From Mycolicibacterium cosmeticum (lineage in GTDB: Bacteria > Actinomycetota > Actinomycetes > Mycobacteriales > Mycobacteriaceae): DNA of 64,000 nucleotides. Shown in pieces: positions 45,196 to 56,206 of the stretch (position 1 is the stretch's first letter; every line of letters starts with the position of its first letter). The notes beneath the pieces were generated by a model. The model was not told the DNA's origin, ran no database searches, and saw only the letters and a program-made list of their open reading frames with translations. The stretch lies in assembly GCF_000613185.1 (NCBI RefSeq), contig NZ_CCBB010000001.1, forward strand, positions 2,418,001-2,482,000. Direction: 5' to 3'. The translations under genes and the position numbers were made by a program.

Positions 45196-46803
45196 GTGAG
45201 CACGGCTACCAACCCCATCGGGCGAATCGGCGCATTCGTCCGCTGGGTGGCGCGCACGCCGTGGCCGGTGTTCACCCTCGGCATGGTGCAGTCCGACATC
45301 ATCGGCGCCCTGTTCGTGCTGGGCTTCCTCCGGTTCGGGCTGCCGGCCGAGGACCGCATCCAGCTGCAGGACCTGCCGGCGTTCAACCTGGCGGTCTTCC
45401 TCGGCTACCTGTTCGTCGCGTTCACGGTGGGTGCCTACCTGAGCCTGCGGCTGCTGCTGCCCGTCATCCGCTGGCAACGCCGTGACACCCTGCTGGCCGA
45501 CGGCGACCCCACCATCACCGGCCTGGCCCGGGTGCGCGCGCTGAAGATGCCGTTCTACCGAACCCTGATCAGCGTCTCCAACTGGATGCTCGGGTCGATC
45601 GTGTTCATCATCGCCAGCTGGCCGGTGGCCAGTAAATCCGCGCCCGTCGTCGCGGTCGCCACCGCCCTGGGCGCCACCGCCACCGCCATCATCGGCTACC
45701 TGCAATCCGAGCGGGTGCTGCGCCCCGTCGCCGTGGCCGCGCTGCGTGGCGGCGTCCCGGAGAACTTCCGCGCCCCCGGCGTCATCCTGCGCCAGGTGCT
45801 GACGTGGGTGCTGTCCACCGGGGTGCCGCTGCTGGCCATCGTGCTGGCCCTGGTGGCCAGCAAGTTCGCCATCCTCACCGCACCCGCCGATCGGTTGAAC
45901 ACCCCGCTGCTGCTGCTGGCCATCGCCGCGCTGGTGATCGGGCTGGCGGGCACGGTGCTGGTGGCGATGTCCATCGCCGACCCGCTGCGCCAGCTGCGCT
46001 GGGCCCTGGGTGAGGTGCAGCGCGGAAACTACAACGCGCACATGCAGATCTACGACGCCAGCGAGCTGGGCCTGCTGCAGGCCGGGTTCAACGACATGGT
46101 CCGCGACCTGGCCGAGCGGCAACGGCTGCGTGACCTGTTCGGCCGCTACGTGGGTGAGGACGTCGCGCGGCGGGCGCTGGAACGCGGCACCGAGCTCGGC
46201 GGCCAGGAGCGCGACGTGGCGGTGCTGTTCGTCGACCTGGTGGGCTCGACCCAGCTGGCCTCGACGGTGCCCGCCGCCGAGGTGGTGAACCTGCTCAACG
46301 AGTTCTTCCGGGTCATCGTCGACACCGTCAACAAGCACGGCGGCTTCGTCAACAAGTTCCAGGGTGACGCGGCGCTGGCCATCTTCGGCGCCCCCATCGA
46401 GCACCCCGACGCCTCTGGCGCGGCGCTGGCCGCCTCCCGCGAACTGCACGACGAACTGGTGACGGTGCTGGGGCAGACCGAATTCGGCATCGGGGTGTCG
46501 GCCGGGCGGGCCATCGCCGGGCATATCGGCGCGCAGGCCCGCTTCGAGTACACCGTGATCGGCGACCCGGTCAACGAGGCCGCCCGGCTGACCGAGCTGG
46601 CCAAATTGGAGGCCGGCCATGTGCTGGCCTCGGCCATCGCGGTCAGCGGCGCGCTGGACGCCGAGGCCCTGTGCTGGGATGTCGGCGAGATCGTCTCGCT
46701 GCGCGGCCGGGTGGCCCCCACCCAGCTGGCGCGACCGGTCAAGCTGGTCATGCCCGAACGCCGCGACCTGGTCACCGATAAATCATCGGAGTCGCAGGGC
46801 TGA
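45196..46803 (+). CDS. membrane class III adenylate cyclase with HAMP domain (Rv3645-like)
   Basis: A 535-residue enzyme making cAMP from ATP. About six membrane helices fill residues 20-270, then a HAMP linker (SIADPLRQLRWALGEVQRGNYNAHMQIYDASELGLLQAGFNDMV) and a C-terminal cyclase domain. The metal-binding aspartates are in LFVDLVGSTQL and NKFQGDAALAIFG; the substrate-stabilising region has IGDPVNEAARLTELA. Rv3645 is reported as a major cyclase of M. tuberculosis linked to fatty-acid sensitivity. The start at the GTG at 45196 is fixed by TACGGT six bases upstream. Confidence 0.93.
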   Translation: MSTATNPIGRIGAFVRWVARTPWPVFTLGMVQSDIIGALFVLGFLRFGLPAEDRIQLQDLPAFNLAVFLGYLFVAFTVGAYLSLRLLLPVIRWQRRDTLLADGDPTITGLARVRALKMPFYRTLISVSNWMLGSIVFIIASWPVASKSAPVVAVATALGATATAIIGYLQSERVLRPVAVAALRGGVPENFRAPGVILRQVLTWVLSTGVPLLAIVLALVASKFAILTAPADRLNTPLLLLAIAALVIGLAGTVLVAMSIADPLRQLRWALGEVQRGNYNAHMQIYDASELGLLQAGFNDMVRDLAERQRLRDLFGRYVGEDVARRALERGTELGGQERDVAVLFVDLVGSTQLASTVPAAEVVNLLNEFFRVIVDTVNKHGGFVNKFQGDAALAIFGAPIEHPDASGAALAASRELHDELVTVLGQTEFGIGVSAGRAIAGHIGAQARFEYTVIGDPVNEAARLTELAKLEAGHVLASAIAVSGALDAEALCWDVGEIVSLRGRVAPTQLARPVKLVMPERRDLVTDKSSESQG

Positions 46804-46829
46804 GCTGTCAGCCCGAAAAACGCCGGCGC

Positions 46830-49655
<2,826 letters not shown>

Positions 49656-49807
49656 CTGCTCCTACACTCCACTTCTGCACTTCTATATCTAGCGCGGCAC
49701 TTCTATATCTATATCTACCGCGTGCCGTCGCTTGTCCAGCGCGTTAGCAACTGACAATTTCGCACCCCGCGCTTACCAACGCAAACCGGCTCGCCCGCAC
49801 GAGGCGC
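49656..49807 (-). promoter_or_regulatory. topA upstream region with AT-rich 20-bp-period repeats
   Basis: The sequence GCACTTCTATATCT occurs at 49677-49690 and 49697-49710, followed by another ATATCT. In the minus orientation each repeat supplies a TATAGA -10-like hexamer, so topA may have tandem promoters 20 bases apart. Nothing else in this 152-base gap looks coding. Confidence 0.55.
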
Positions 49808-50386
49808 TCATATGCGCGGCCACTGGGCGAACGCGTCGGTGTCCCCCGGCGGTTCCCCGACGGTCTCTACCAGGCGTAACAGTCGCCGACGGCCACTGAT
49901 TCGCAGCGCCGGGCGCGAGCCGCGGGTACCGATCAGGGTGGGTGCAATTCCCACCCGCATGAGCGCCGCCGCCAGGGCGGCGTGGGTGTCCGGCGCGTGC
50001 GGGTCCAGGCCCAGCAGGTACCGGTCGGCCTCCGGGGTGCCCTCGGCCAGCGTCCAGGCCCGCAACTCGCGCGGACCGGGCAACCAGTCCGGCGGCACCG
50101 TCTTGACCGCACCCCGGGTCCACGCCCTGGCGATCCCGATCAATCGGTTGTCCATCCCGGTGCGCACCAGCGGGGTGTTCTCGTCGGTCCTGGCGATCTC
50201 GGGCGTCAACCCGGCCTCGGTGATCATCTCGGCCAGGCCTTCGGCCCGCCAGAGCCGGTCGACGACCACCGACAGTCGTGCCTCCTCGCCGGAGATCACC
50301 ACCTGGCCCGACGCCGCCAGAATCCCCGTGAGGTCGGCTACCTGGGGAGGTATCGACTCAGCCGAGAAAAACGACAGCTGGCTCAC
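49808..50386 (-). CDS. conserved hypothetical protein, Rv3647c-like
   Basis: A 192-residue protein of unknown function, conserved beside topA and cspA in mycobacteria as I recall. It begins SQLSFFSAESIPPQVADLTGILAASGQVVI, has a basic, Leu-rich middle (GMDNRLIGIARAWTRGAVKTVPPDWLPGP) and ends FAQWPRI. No catalytic motif, signal or helix is seen; the alternating pattern suggests an alpha/beta fold. The GTG at 50386 was chosen over the GTG at 50392 because TAGTGT (50399-50394) lies seven bases upstream of it. Confidence 0.8.
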   Translation of the reverse strand: MSQLSFFSAESIPPQVADLTGILAASGQVVISGEEARLSVVVDRLWRAEGLAEMITEAGLTPEIARTDENTPLVRTGMDNRLIGIARAWTRGAVKTVPPDWLPGPRELRAWTLAEGTPEADRYLLGLDPHAPDTHAALAAALMRVGIAPTLIGTRGSRPALRISGRRRLLRLVETVGEPPGDTDAFAQWPRI

Positions 50387-50451
50387 ACGCACGACACTAT
50401 CCGGGGCGAGTTGAGCGACGGGCCGCGACGCGACGGTGAGCGCCGTAAACG

Positions 50452-50482
50452 AAAACGCCCCCGGCGTGGCCGGGGGTGTTTC
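50452..50482 (-). terminator. intrinsic terminator of cspA
   Basis: 12-bp stem AACGCCCCCGGC (50454-50465) with GCCGGGGGTGTT (50469-50480), one G.T pair and a GTG loop. Read on the minus strand it ends in GTTTTCGTTT, and it starts about 15 bases past the cspA stop. Confidence 0.85.
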
Positions 50483-50497
50483 CTCAGATCGACTGGC

Positions 50498-50701
50498 TCA
50501 GACGGCGCGGACGCCGGTGGCCTGGGGACCCTTGGGGCTCTGGCCGACCTCGAACTCAACCTTCTGGTTCTCCTCCAGGGTGCGGAAGCCCGACCCCTGG
50601 ATCTCCGTGTAGTGGACAAACACGTCAGCGGAGCCGTCCTCGGGGGCGATGAAACCGAAGCCCTTCTCCGCGTTGAACCACTTCACAGTTCCCTGTGGCA
50701 T
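50498..50701 (-). CDS. cspA: cold-shock protein A
   Basis: A 67-residue RNA/DNA-binding cold-shock domain. RNP1 KGFGFI and RNP2 VFVHY are intact, as are the start [16 protein letters not shown] and the end GPQATGV. It melts RNA structure at low temperature or in rapid growth. A GAAGGA element lies about 11 bases before the ATG. The long, structured upstream region (50702-50870) suggests thermosensitive post-transcriptional control. Confidence 0.96.
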   Translation of the reverse strand: MPQGTVKWFNAEKGFGFIAPEDGSADVFVHYTEIQGSGFRTLEENQKVEFEVGQSPKGPQATGVRAV

Positions 50702-51018
50702 TTTCCGTACATTCCTTCTCTTACCGGGTGCGGTTCACCGACTTCCGGTGTACCGGGCCCGTTCCGACCGCCAATCCTTCGTGGAGTCGTCGGAACTAGC
50801 CCCGACCTACAACCCTCGCAGGAACCGCGATCGCAACGACGATCCTGCGAGTGCTAGTACACGAACACAGAAGCTGCGACCGCGATAAGTCAATCATGTT
50901 CGAGCCGTCTGCGACAGTCTCGGCACGCGTCAGTAGTTAACAATTCACCTGGGGACACAATCGGGGAAACACTCGGAGAATCCGCGGGCGTCCCCCGGGA
51001 GTTTGAGAAGGGAAGCAG
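50702..51018. promoter_or_regulatory. 317-base cspA / helicase intergenic region, structured 5' leader
   Basis: No gene is visible. The inverted repeats CTCGCAGGA (50815-50823) and TCCTGCGAG (50843-50851) bracket a nested GCGATCGC palindrome, and CACCG/CGGTG flank ACTTC nearer cspA. A possible cspA -10 TAGCAC (50858-50853) would give a leader of about 145 bases. The helicase start at 51019 is preceded by AAGGGAAG. Confidence 0.45.
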
Positions 51019-53373
51019 GTGGGCGGTTCGGTGACCGGATCCGGGTCGCAATTCGGGCGCGAACTGCTGGCCAGGGCGGTCGACGGCACGGCGGCCGGCG
51101 AACGCCCGTTGCGCCACGTCACCGACCTGCCGGCGCGCCGCGCGCAGACCCGTCCGTGGCCGGATTGGGCGCCCGCCGAGGTGGTCGCGGCATACGCCGA
51201 TCGCGGCGTCACCGGGCTGTGGTCGCATCAACTGGCCGCTGCGGAGCTGGCCCACCATGGCCGCCACGTGGTGCTCTCCACCGGGACGGCGTCGGGCAAG
51301 TCGCTGGCCTATCAGCTGCCCATCCTCACCGCGATGTCGGCCGACCCGCGGGCCAGGGCGCTGTATCTGTCCCCGACCAAGGCGCTGGGCCACGATCAAC
51401 TGCGCACCGCCCAGGCGCTCACCGCCGAGATCGGCCCGCTGCGCGACGTCGCCCCCAGCGCCTACGACGGCGACGCGACCACCGAGATGCGGCGCTTCGC
51501 GCGGGAACGGTCCCGGTGGATCTTCTCCAATCCGGACATGATCCACCTGTCGATGCTGCGCAACCATGCCCGATGGGCGGTGTTCCTGCGCAATCTCAGA
51601 TACATCGTGGTCGACGAGTGCCATTACTACCGGGGCATCTTCGGATCGAACGTGGCGATGGTGCTGCGTCGCCTGTTGCGGTTGTGCGAGCGGTATTCGG
51701 GGAACCCGACCGTCGTCTTCGCCAGCGCCACAACGGCTTCGCCCGCCGAGACCGCCGCCGAGCTGATCGGCCAGACCGTCGCCGCGGTGACCGACGACGG
51801 TTCGCCGCAGGGCGGGCGCACCGTCGCGTTGTGGGAGCCGGCGCTGCTGGACGACCTCACCGGCGAGAACGGCGCCCCGGTCCGCAGGTCCGCCGGCGCC
51901 GAGGCGGCCCGGGTGATGGCCGACCTGATGGCCGAGGGTGCCCGCACCCTGACGTTCGTGCGGTCCCGGCGCGGTGCCGAGTTGACCGCCCTGGGCGCCC
52001 GGGCCCGGCTGGAGGAGATCGCTCCGCAGATCGCGCACCAGGTGGCCTCGTATCGGGCCGGGTATCTGGCCGAGGACCGCCGCGAACTGGAACGCGCCTT
52101 GGCCGAGGGTGACCTGCGCGGGCTGGCCACGACGAATGCACTGGAACTCGGCGTCGACATCGCCGGGCTGGATGCCGTGCTGCTGGCCGGCTTCCCGGGC
52201 ACCGTCGCCTCGTTCTGGCAGCAGGCCGGCCGGTCCGGGCGGCGCGGGCAGAGCGCCCTGATCGTGCTGATCGCCCGCGACGATCCGCTGGACACCTACC
52301 TGGTGCACCATCCGGCGGCCCTGCTGGACAAGCCGATCGAGCGAGTGGTGATCGACCCGGCCAACCCGCACGTGCTGGGTCCACAACTGCTGTGCGCGGC
52401 CACCGAACTACCGCTGACCGACGCCGAGGTGCGCACCTGGGGCGCCGAGGCAGTCGCCGGCGAACTGGTCGACGACGGATTGTTGCGGCACAGACCGGGC
52501 GGCTACTTCCCCACCCCCGGCGTGGACCCGCATCATGCCGTCGACATCCGGGGCTCCTCCGGCGGGCAGATAGCGATCCTGGAGGACGGCACCGGGCGCA
52601 TGCTGGGCACCACGGGCACCGGCCAGGCCCCGGCGACGGTGCACCCCGGCGCGGTGTATCTGCACCAGGGCGAGACCTACCTGGTGGATTCACTGGACTT
52701 CGAGGACGGTATCGCCTTCGTGCACGCCGAGGACCCCGGTTACACCACCTCTGCCCGCGAGGTCACCGATATCAGCGTCTCCGGCCCCGGCGAGCGAAAA
52801 ACGTTCGGCGACATCACCATCGGCCTGGTTCCGGTGTCGGTGACGAACACGGTGACCGGTTATCTGCGCCGCCGGGTGGACGGTGAGGTGATCGACTTCA
52901 TCGACCTGGACATGCCGTCGCGGACCCTGGACACCGTGGCGGTGATGTGCACGATGACACCGGAGCTGTTGGCGGACAACGGTATCGAGACGTTGCGAGT
53001 GCCGGGATCGTTGCATGCCGCAGAGCACGCGGCGATCGGCCTGTTGCCGCTGGTGGCCAGTTGCGACCGGGGCGATATCGGCGGGGTGTCGACGGCGGTG
53101 GGCCCCGGCCCGGGAGACCTGACCGGGCTACCCACGATTTTCGTCTACGACGGCTATCCGGGCGGGGCCGGCTTCGCCGACCGTGGATTCCGCCGGTTCA
53201 GCACCTGGTGGGGCGCCACCGCGGCCGCCATCGAGGCGTGCGAATGCCCGTCGGGTTGCCCCTCGTGTGTGCAATCCCCCAAGTGCGGCAACGGAAATGA
53301 CCCGTTGGACAAGGCCGGGGCGATCAGGGTGCTGCGCATGGTGCTCGGCGTACTGGCGCGCCACGAGCAGTGA
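51019..53373 (+). CDS. SF2 DEAD/DEAH-type helicase with DUF1998 zinc domain (Rv3649-like)
   Basis: A 784-residue ATPase/helicase. Motif I is STGTASGKS, motif II is VDECHYYRG (DECH), motif III is FASATTASP, and motif VI lies in GRSGRRGQ. The C-terminal DUF1998 region has a four-cysteine cluster CECPSGCPSCVQSPKC. It resembles bacterial YprA/MrfA repair helicases and the mycobacterial SftH type of 3'-to-5' DNA translocase. A DNA-repair function is inferred from the family. GTG at 51019 is the likely start; GTG at 51031 is an alternative. Confidence 0.88.
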   Translation: MGGSVTGSGSQFGRELLARAVDGTAAGERPLRHVTDLPARRAQTRPWPDWAPAEVVAAYADRGVTGLWSHQLAAAELAHHGRHVVLSTGTASGKSLAYQLPILTAMSADPRARALYLSPTKALGHDQLRTAQALTAEIGPLRDVAPSAYDGDATTEMRRFARERSRWIFSNPDMIHLSMLRNHARWAVFLRNLRYIVVDECHYYRGIFGSNVAMVLRRLLRLCERYSGNPTVVFASATTASPAETAAELIGQTVAAVTDDGSPQGGRTVALWEPALLDDLTGENGAPVRRSAGAEAARVMADLMAEGARTLTFVRSRRGAELTALGARARLEEIAPQIAHQVASYRAGYLAEDRRELERALAEGDLRGLATTNALELGVDIAGLDAVLLAGFPGTVASFWQQAGRSGRRGQSALIVLIARDDPLDTYLVHHPAALLDKPIERVVIDPANPHVLGPQLLCAATELPLTDAEVRTWGAEAVAGELVDDGLLRHRPGGYFPTPGVDPHHAVDIRGSSGGQIAILEDGTGRMLGTTGTGQAPATVHPGAVYLHQGETYLVDSLDFEDGIAFVHAEDPGYTTSAREVTDISVSGPGERKTFGDITIGLVPVSVTNTVTGYLRRRVDGEVIDFIDLDMPSRTLDTVAVMCTMTPELLADNGIETLRVPGSLHAAEHAAIGLLPLVASCDRGDIGGVSTAVGPGPGDLTGLPTIFVYDGYPGGAGFADRGFRRFSTWWGATAAAIEACECPSGCPSCVQSPKCGNGNDPLDKAGAIRVLRMVLGVLARHEQ

Positions 53374-53645
53374 CGATTCACCCCTCGACAACCGCCGCTG
53401 CCCCGCCGTCGCGCCGTTACAGCACGCCGAGCACCGCGACATTGCGACAAACGGTCGGACAACGCGATCCGTTCTCAACCCCGGATCAAACCGGGCGCCG
53501 ACGTAAAGTACCCCGCGACCTGGGCAGACGCAACCTGGCCGATGGGCAGCGACCATGCGGGAGCCACCTGGCGGGCGGGCCGATCAGCGAATTTCGGCGG
53601 ATTCCGCAGCTGTCGCAAACATCGGGTGCGCCCAGGGCCGCCCGC

Positions 53646-53657
53646 TAAACTGCTCTC
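53646..53657 (+). promoter_or_regulatory. leaderless-type -10 of the Rv3651-like gene
   Basis: TAAACT at 53646-53651, six bases, then the ATG at 53658. The 284 bases back to the helicase stop hold nothing else recognisable; in M. tuberculosis a PE gene (PE33) lies here, but none is seen. Confidence 0.6.
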
Positions 53658-54776
53658 ATGGACCACGACTGGCTGCTCGTGGAAACGCTCGGGGACGAGC
53701 CGGCCGTGGTCGCCCAGGGATCGCGGACCAAGAATCTCGTTCCGATCACCACCTTTCTACGACGAAATCCGCATCTGATGGCGATCCAGTCGGCGATCGG
53801 CGAAACCGTGCGTGGCGGCCAGCCGTTGACCAGCATCACCTCCAAACACGACCGCGTGATCCGCACCGACGTGGTTCGGATGTCCGACGGGGTGATCCAC
53901 GGCGTGCAGCTGTGGATCGGGCCACCGGATATCGAAGCGCCGCAACGCCCGGTGATCGGCCCGCTGAAATGGGATCTGGAGTCGGGCGTGGCCACCGACA
54001 CCCCGGAAGCGCTGGCCAACAGTGGCCGTGACGCGGCCCGGGAAGCCACCCACGGGCGCGCGTTCGCCGAGGACCTGCCCGCGCGAACCCTGCACCCCGA
54101 CGAGTCCAAGGTGCTGTCCATGGCGATCCGGGGCAAGCCCGGCAATGTGCTGTGCAGTACCTGGAACGTCACCGACTTTCGTGGCCGGCCGATCGCCGTC
54201 GGGTTCGTGGCCCGCGCCGTGCTGGAAGCCCAGGACGACGGCACCGAGCGGCTGATCTGCCGGTCGATGAACTGGCGCGCCGAGCGGGCCGAGCCGTCGT
54301 CGCGACCCGACGATCTGGCGCAGCGCATCCTGCACGGGATGGCCATCCCCGGCGTGCACCGCGCGCTGGTCGACATCAACAGCTGGCGTCTGCTGAAGTG
54401 GCTCGACGACCCGTGCCCGTTCTACGACTGGCGGGCCGGTGACCGCGAGATCCCCATGCTGGATCCGGCCGACGAGCACCACATCCTTTCCATGGCACAG
54501 GAATTCGCCGTCGGACCGACCAACCGGGTGCTGGGATTGCGGGCGCACGACGGCGGCTACACCCCGATCCACGTGACGGCCACCCGGGTCGAGCTGGACG
54601 AGAACACCGTCGCCGCATTGCTGTCGTTGCGGCTGCCCACCGACGAGGAGCTCGCGGCGGCCAAGCAGGGCGCCGTGGTGGCCGACTGCGCCAGCGACGG
54701 GTCGGACGAGGCGAGCGCCCGCCCCACCCTGAAATCGCTGCTGCGGCTGGGCAAACCGGAGGATGACGCCGAGTGA
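53658..54776 (+). CDS. Rv3651-like protein (GAF/PAS-like sensory fold, function unknown)
   Basis: A 372-residue protein matching the mycobacterial Rv3651 type. Three regions can be seen: an N-terminal PAS-like part (DHDWLLVETLGDEPAVVAQGSRTKNLVPI...VQLWIGPP), a middle domain with STWNVTDFRGRPIAVGFVARAV, and a C-terminal domain with ALVDINSWRLLKWLDDP and TPIHVTATRVELDENTVAALLSL. No output domain such as a kinase or cyclase is attached. It lies between the helicase and the Tad locus. The last 220 bases are overlapped by an antisense open frame. Confidence 0.83.
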   Translation: MDHDWLLVETLGDEPAVVAQGSRTKNLVPITTFLRRNPHLMAIQSAIGETVRGGQPLTSITSKHDRVIRTDVVRMSDGVIHGVQLWIGPPDIEAPQRPVIGPLKWDLESGVATDTPEALANSGRDAAREATHGRAFAEDLPARTLHPDESKVLSMAIRGKPGNVLCSTWNVTDFRGRPIAVGFVARAVLEAQDDGTERLICRSMNWRAERAEPSSRPDDLAQRILHGMAIPGVHRALVDINSWRLLKWLDDPCPFYDWRAGDREIPMLDPADEHHILSMAQEFAVGPTNRVLGLRAHDGGYTPIHVTATRVELDENTVAALLSLRLPTDEELAAAKQGAVVADCASDGSDEASARPTLKSLLRLGKPEDDAE

Positions 54777-55072
54777 TCGGCCGGTCCGGCCCGGGCCTGC
54801 GCCCTGGCCCGCCACCGTCGCACCCCGGTGTCGGCGTCCACCGTCACCACCGCGTCCAGCCCGTCGATGACGCAGCCGGCCACCACCGTACCCATCGCCG
54901 TCGCCACCGACGTGGCTTGCGCACAAGCGAATCGGCGCCCCGCAGGTAGCCCGACAGCGGCGGCATGGGCAGCCAGATCGGCCGCCGCCTGCGCCCGGTG
55001 CCGGGCGATGACCGCCGCGCCGAGCACCGCCAGCCCAGCGGTGACCGTGATCAGCACGCCCACCATGGCCAC
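54557..55072 (-). CDS. TadE-like pseudopilin (Rv3654c-like), start and end uncertain
   Basis: The conserved part is the minus-strand frame reading RDDRGSATLIAVAMVGVLITVTAGLAVLGAAVIARHRAQAAADLAAHAAA, a membrane helix and pilin-like segment typical of the last gene of the actinobacterial Tad locus, and ending in the usual ARAQARAGP. Two oddities exist. Homology starts near 55100, but no ATG, GTG or TTG is in frame there; the GTG at 55072 is the first inside, and ATG 55201 lies within tadE. The frame also runs 74 codons past the normal end, antisense to the Rv3651-like gene. A frameshift or a missing stop is possible. Confidence 0.6.
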   Translation of the reverse strand: MAMVGVLITVTAGLAVLGAAVIARHRAQAAADLAAHAAAVGLPAGRRFACAQATSVATAMGTVVAGCVIDGLDAVVTVDADTGVRRWRARAQARAGPADHSASSSGLPSRSSDFRVGRALASSDPSLAQSATTAPCLAAASSSSVGSRNDSNAATVFSSSSTRVAVTWIGV

Positions 55073-55100
55073 CGCGATCAGCGTGGCCGATCCACGGTCG

Positions 55101-55424
55101 TCACGAGCCGGGCTCGGCCGCCGCGACGGCTTCGGCGACCAGCGTGATCCCCGGTAGCAACGGCGCTTTCGCGCTGACCCGGGCGATGACGAAACCGCCA
55201 TCCCGGCGCAGCGCGAGCACCGCGCCCGGCGGCCCGACCCGTTCGGCGGCCGCGGTACCGTCGGCGCCGCGGGCGGCCAGCCGGGCGGCCTCCCGCGCCG
55301 CATCGACACAGCGCACCTGCATGCCGAGCGCGGTGAGCCCGGCGGCGCAGAACACCAGGACCGCCACCAGTGTGGCGACCGCGAACGCCGCCTCCACGGT
55401 GACCGCGCCGGCATCGCCGCTCAG
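55101..55424 (-). CDS. TadE-like pilus assembly protein (Rv3655c-like), start uncertain
   Basis: About 107 residues: a TadE domain with the pilin-type segment DAGAVTVEAAFAVATLVAVLVFCAAGLTALGMQVRCVDAAREAARLAARG (the Glu at position +5 of the helix is typical). It probably is a minor pseudopilin of the Flp pilus. Homology begins at the codon overlapping the flp stop, which is CTG (55424); the first canonical codon is the GTG at 55397. The stop overlaps the following gene's beginning. Coordinates of the 5' end are therefore approximate. Confidence 0.7.
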   Translation of the reverse strand: MSGDAGAVTVEAAFAVATLVAVLVFCAAGLTALGMQVRCVDAAREAARLAARGADGTAAAERVGPPGAVLALRRDGGFVIARVSAKAPLLPGITLVAEAVAAAEPGS

Positions 55425-55624
55425 ACCTTGGTGTTGAGCGCGCGGGCGATGATGTTGGACAGTGCGGTGACGATGGAGTCCCCGGTGACCACCGAGTACA
55501 GGATCGCGCCGAAGGCGGCGGCGGCGATGGTCCCGATCGCGTACTCCACCGTGGACATGCCGGACTCGTCGGTGGCGAGCACCACCAGTTTGGCCTGGAA
55601 CGACCGAAACATGCTCCGTACCAT
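55421..55624 (-). CDS. Flp-type pilin, DUF4244 protein (Rv3656c-like)
   Basis: A 67-residue pilin-like protein: a short basic/hydrophobic start (MVRSMFRSFQAKLVVLATDESG), then the pilin core MSTVEYAIGTIAAAAFGAILYSVV with Glu at +5 after the probable prepilin cleavage region, then a helical tail. It is the likely structural subunit of the Tad/Flp system. The ATG at 55624 has the SD AAGGGAG seven bases upstream. Related actinobacterial genes always lie between the TadC-type and TadE-type genes, as here. Confidence 0.88.
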   Translation of the reverse strand: MVRSMFRSFQAKLVVLATDESGMSTVEYAIGTIAAAAFGAILYSVVTGDSIVTALSNIIARALNTKV

Positions 55625-55648
55625 TGCTTCTCCCTTCGTTGGATGTGC

Positions 55649-56206
55649 TCACGGGAACCCCGTGCCCAGGACATGGCCGGCCAGCCCGACGACCACCGGA
55701 ACCACGCCGAGGCAGATGAACGCGGGCAGAAAACACACACCCAACGGCCCGGCGATGAGCACCGAGGCACGTCCGGCGGCGGCTTCGGCCGCCGCGCCCG
55801 CCGCACTGCGCACCTCGTCGGCGAGTTCGGCCGCGCCTTGCGCCAGGGCCGCGCCGGATTCGGCGGAGCGCCTGGCCATCCGCGCCAGCGCGGCGCCGTG
55901 CGGATCGGCCGGTGACGGCTCGTGGTCCCACGCGGTGCCGGCGTCCGCGCCCAGGGCCAGCAGATTGCCGGCACGGATGAGCCGCTGAGCCAGGCCGGCG
56001 GGAGCGAGTTGCGCGGCCGCCGCGGCGGCCGCCGGCGTCGCCATGCCCGCACTCAGGCACGCGGCGAGCACGTCGAAGCAGGACGCGGCCGCCAGCGGAT
56101 CAGCCTTCGGCCGCAGCGGTTTCGGCGGGCGCGGGGTGCGGTCGACCCGGCCGGGACCGGTGCCGATCAGCACCGCGGCCGCGAGCAGCAGGGCAGACCA
56201 GGTCAT
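55649..56206 (-). CDS. TadC-type membrane protein (type II secretion F domain, Rv3657c-like)
   Basis: 185 residues with an N-terminal helix (WSALLLAAAVLIGTG), an Ala-rich cytoplasmic T2SSF domain (CFDVLAACLSAGMATPAAAAAAAQL...ARMARRSAESGAALAQGAAELADEVRSA) and a C-terminal hairpin of helices (ASVLIAGPLGVCFLPAFICLGVVPVVVGLAGHVL). It is a platform protein of the Tad pilus machine. The gene overlaps the TadB-type gene by four bases. Confidence 0.87.
   Translation of the reverse strand: MTWSALLLAAAVLIGTGPGRVDRTPRPPKPLRPKADPLAAASCFDVLAACLSAGMATPAAAAAAAQLAPAGLAQRLIRAGNLLALGADAGTAWDHEPSPADPHGAALARMARRSAESGAALAQGAAELADEVRSAAGAAAEAAAGRASVLIAGPLGVCFLPAFICLGVVPVVVGLAGHVLGTGFP

Noticed and set aside
53374..53657. 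A PE-family gene in the place of PE33
   Set aside because: No PE start motif or coding-like frame occurs in the 284 bases between the helicase and Rv3651-like genes.
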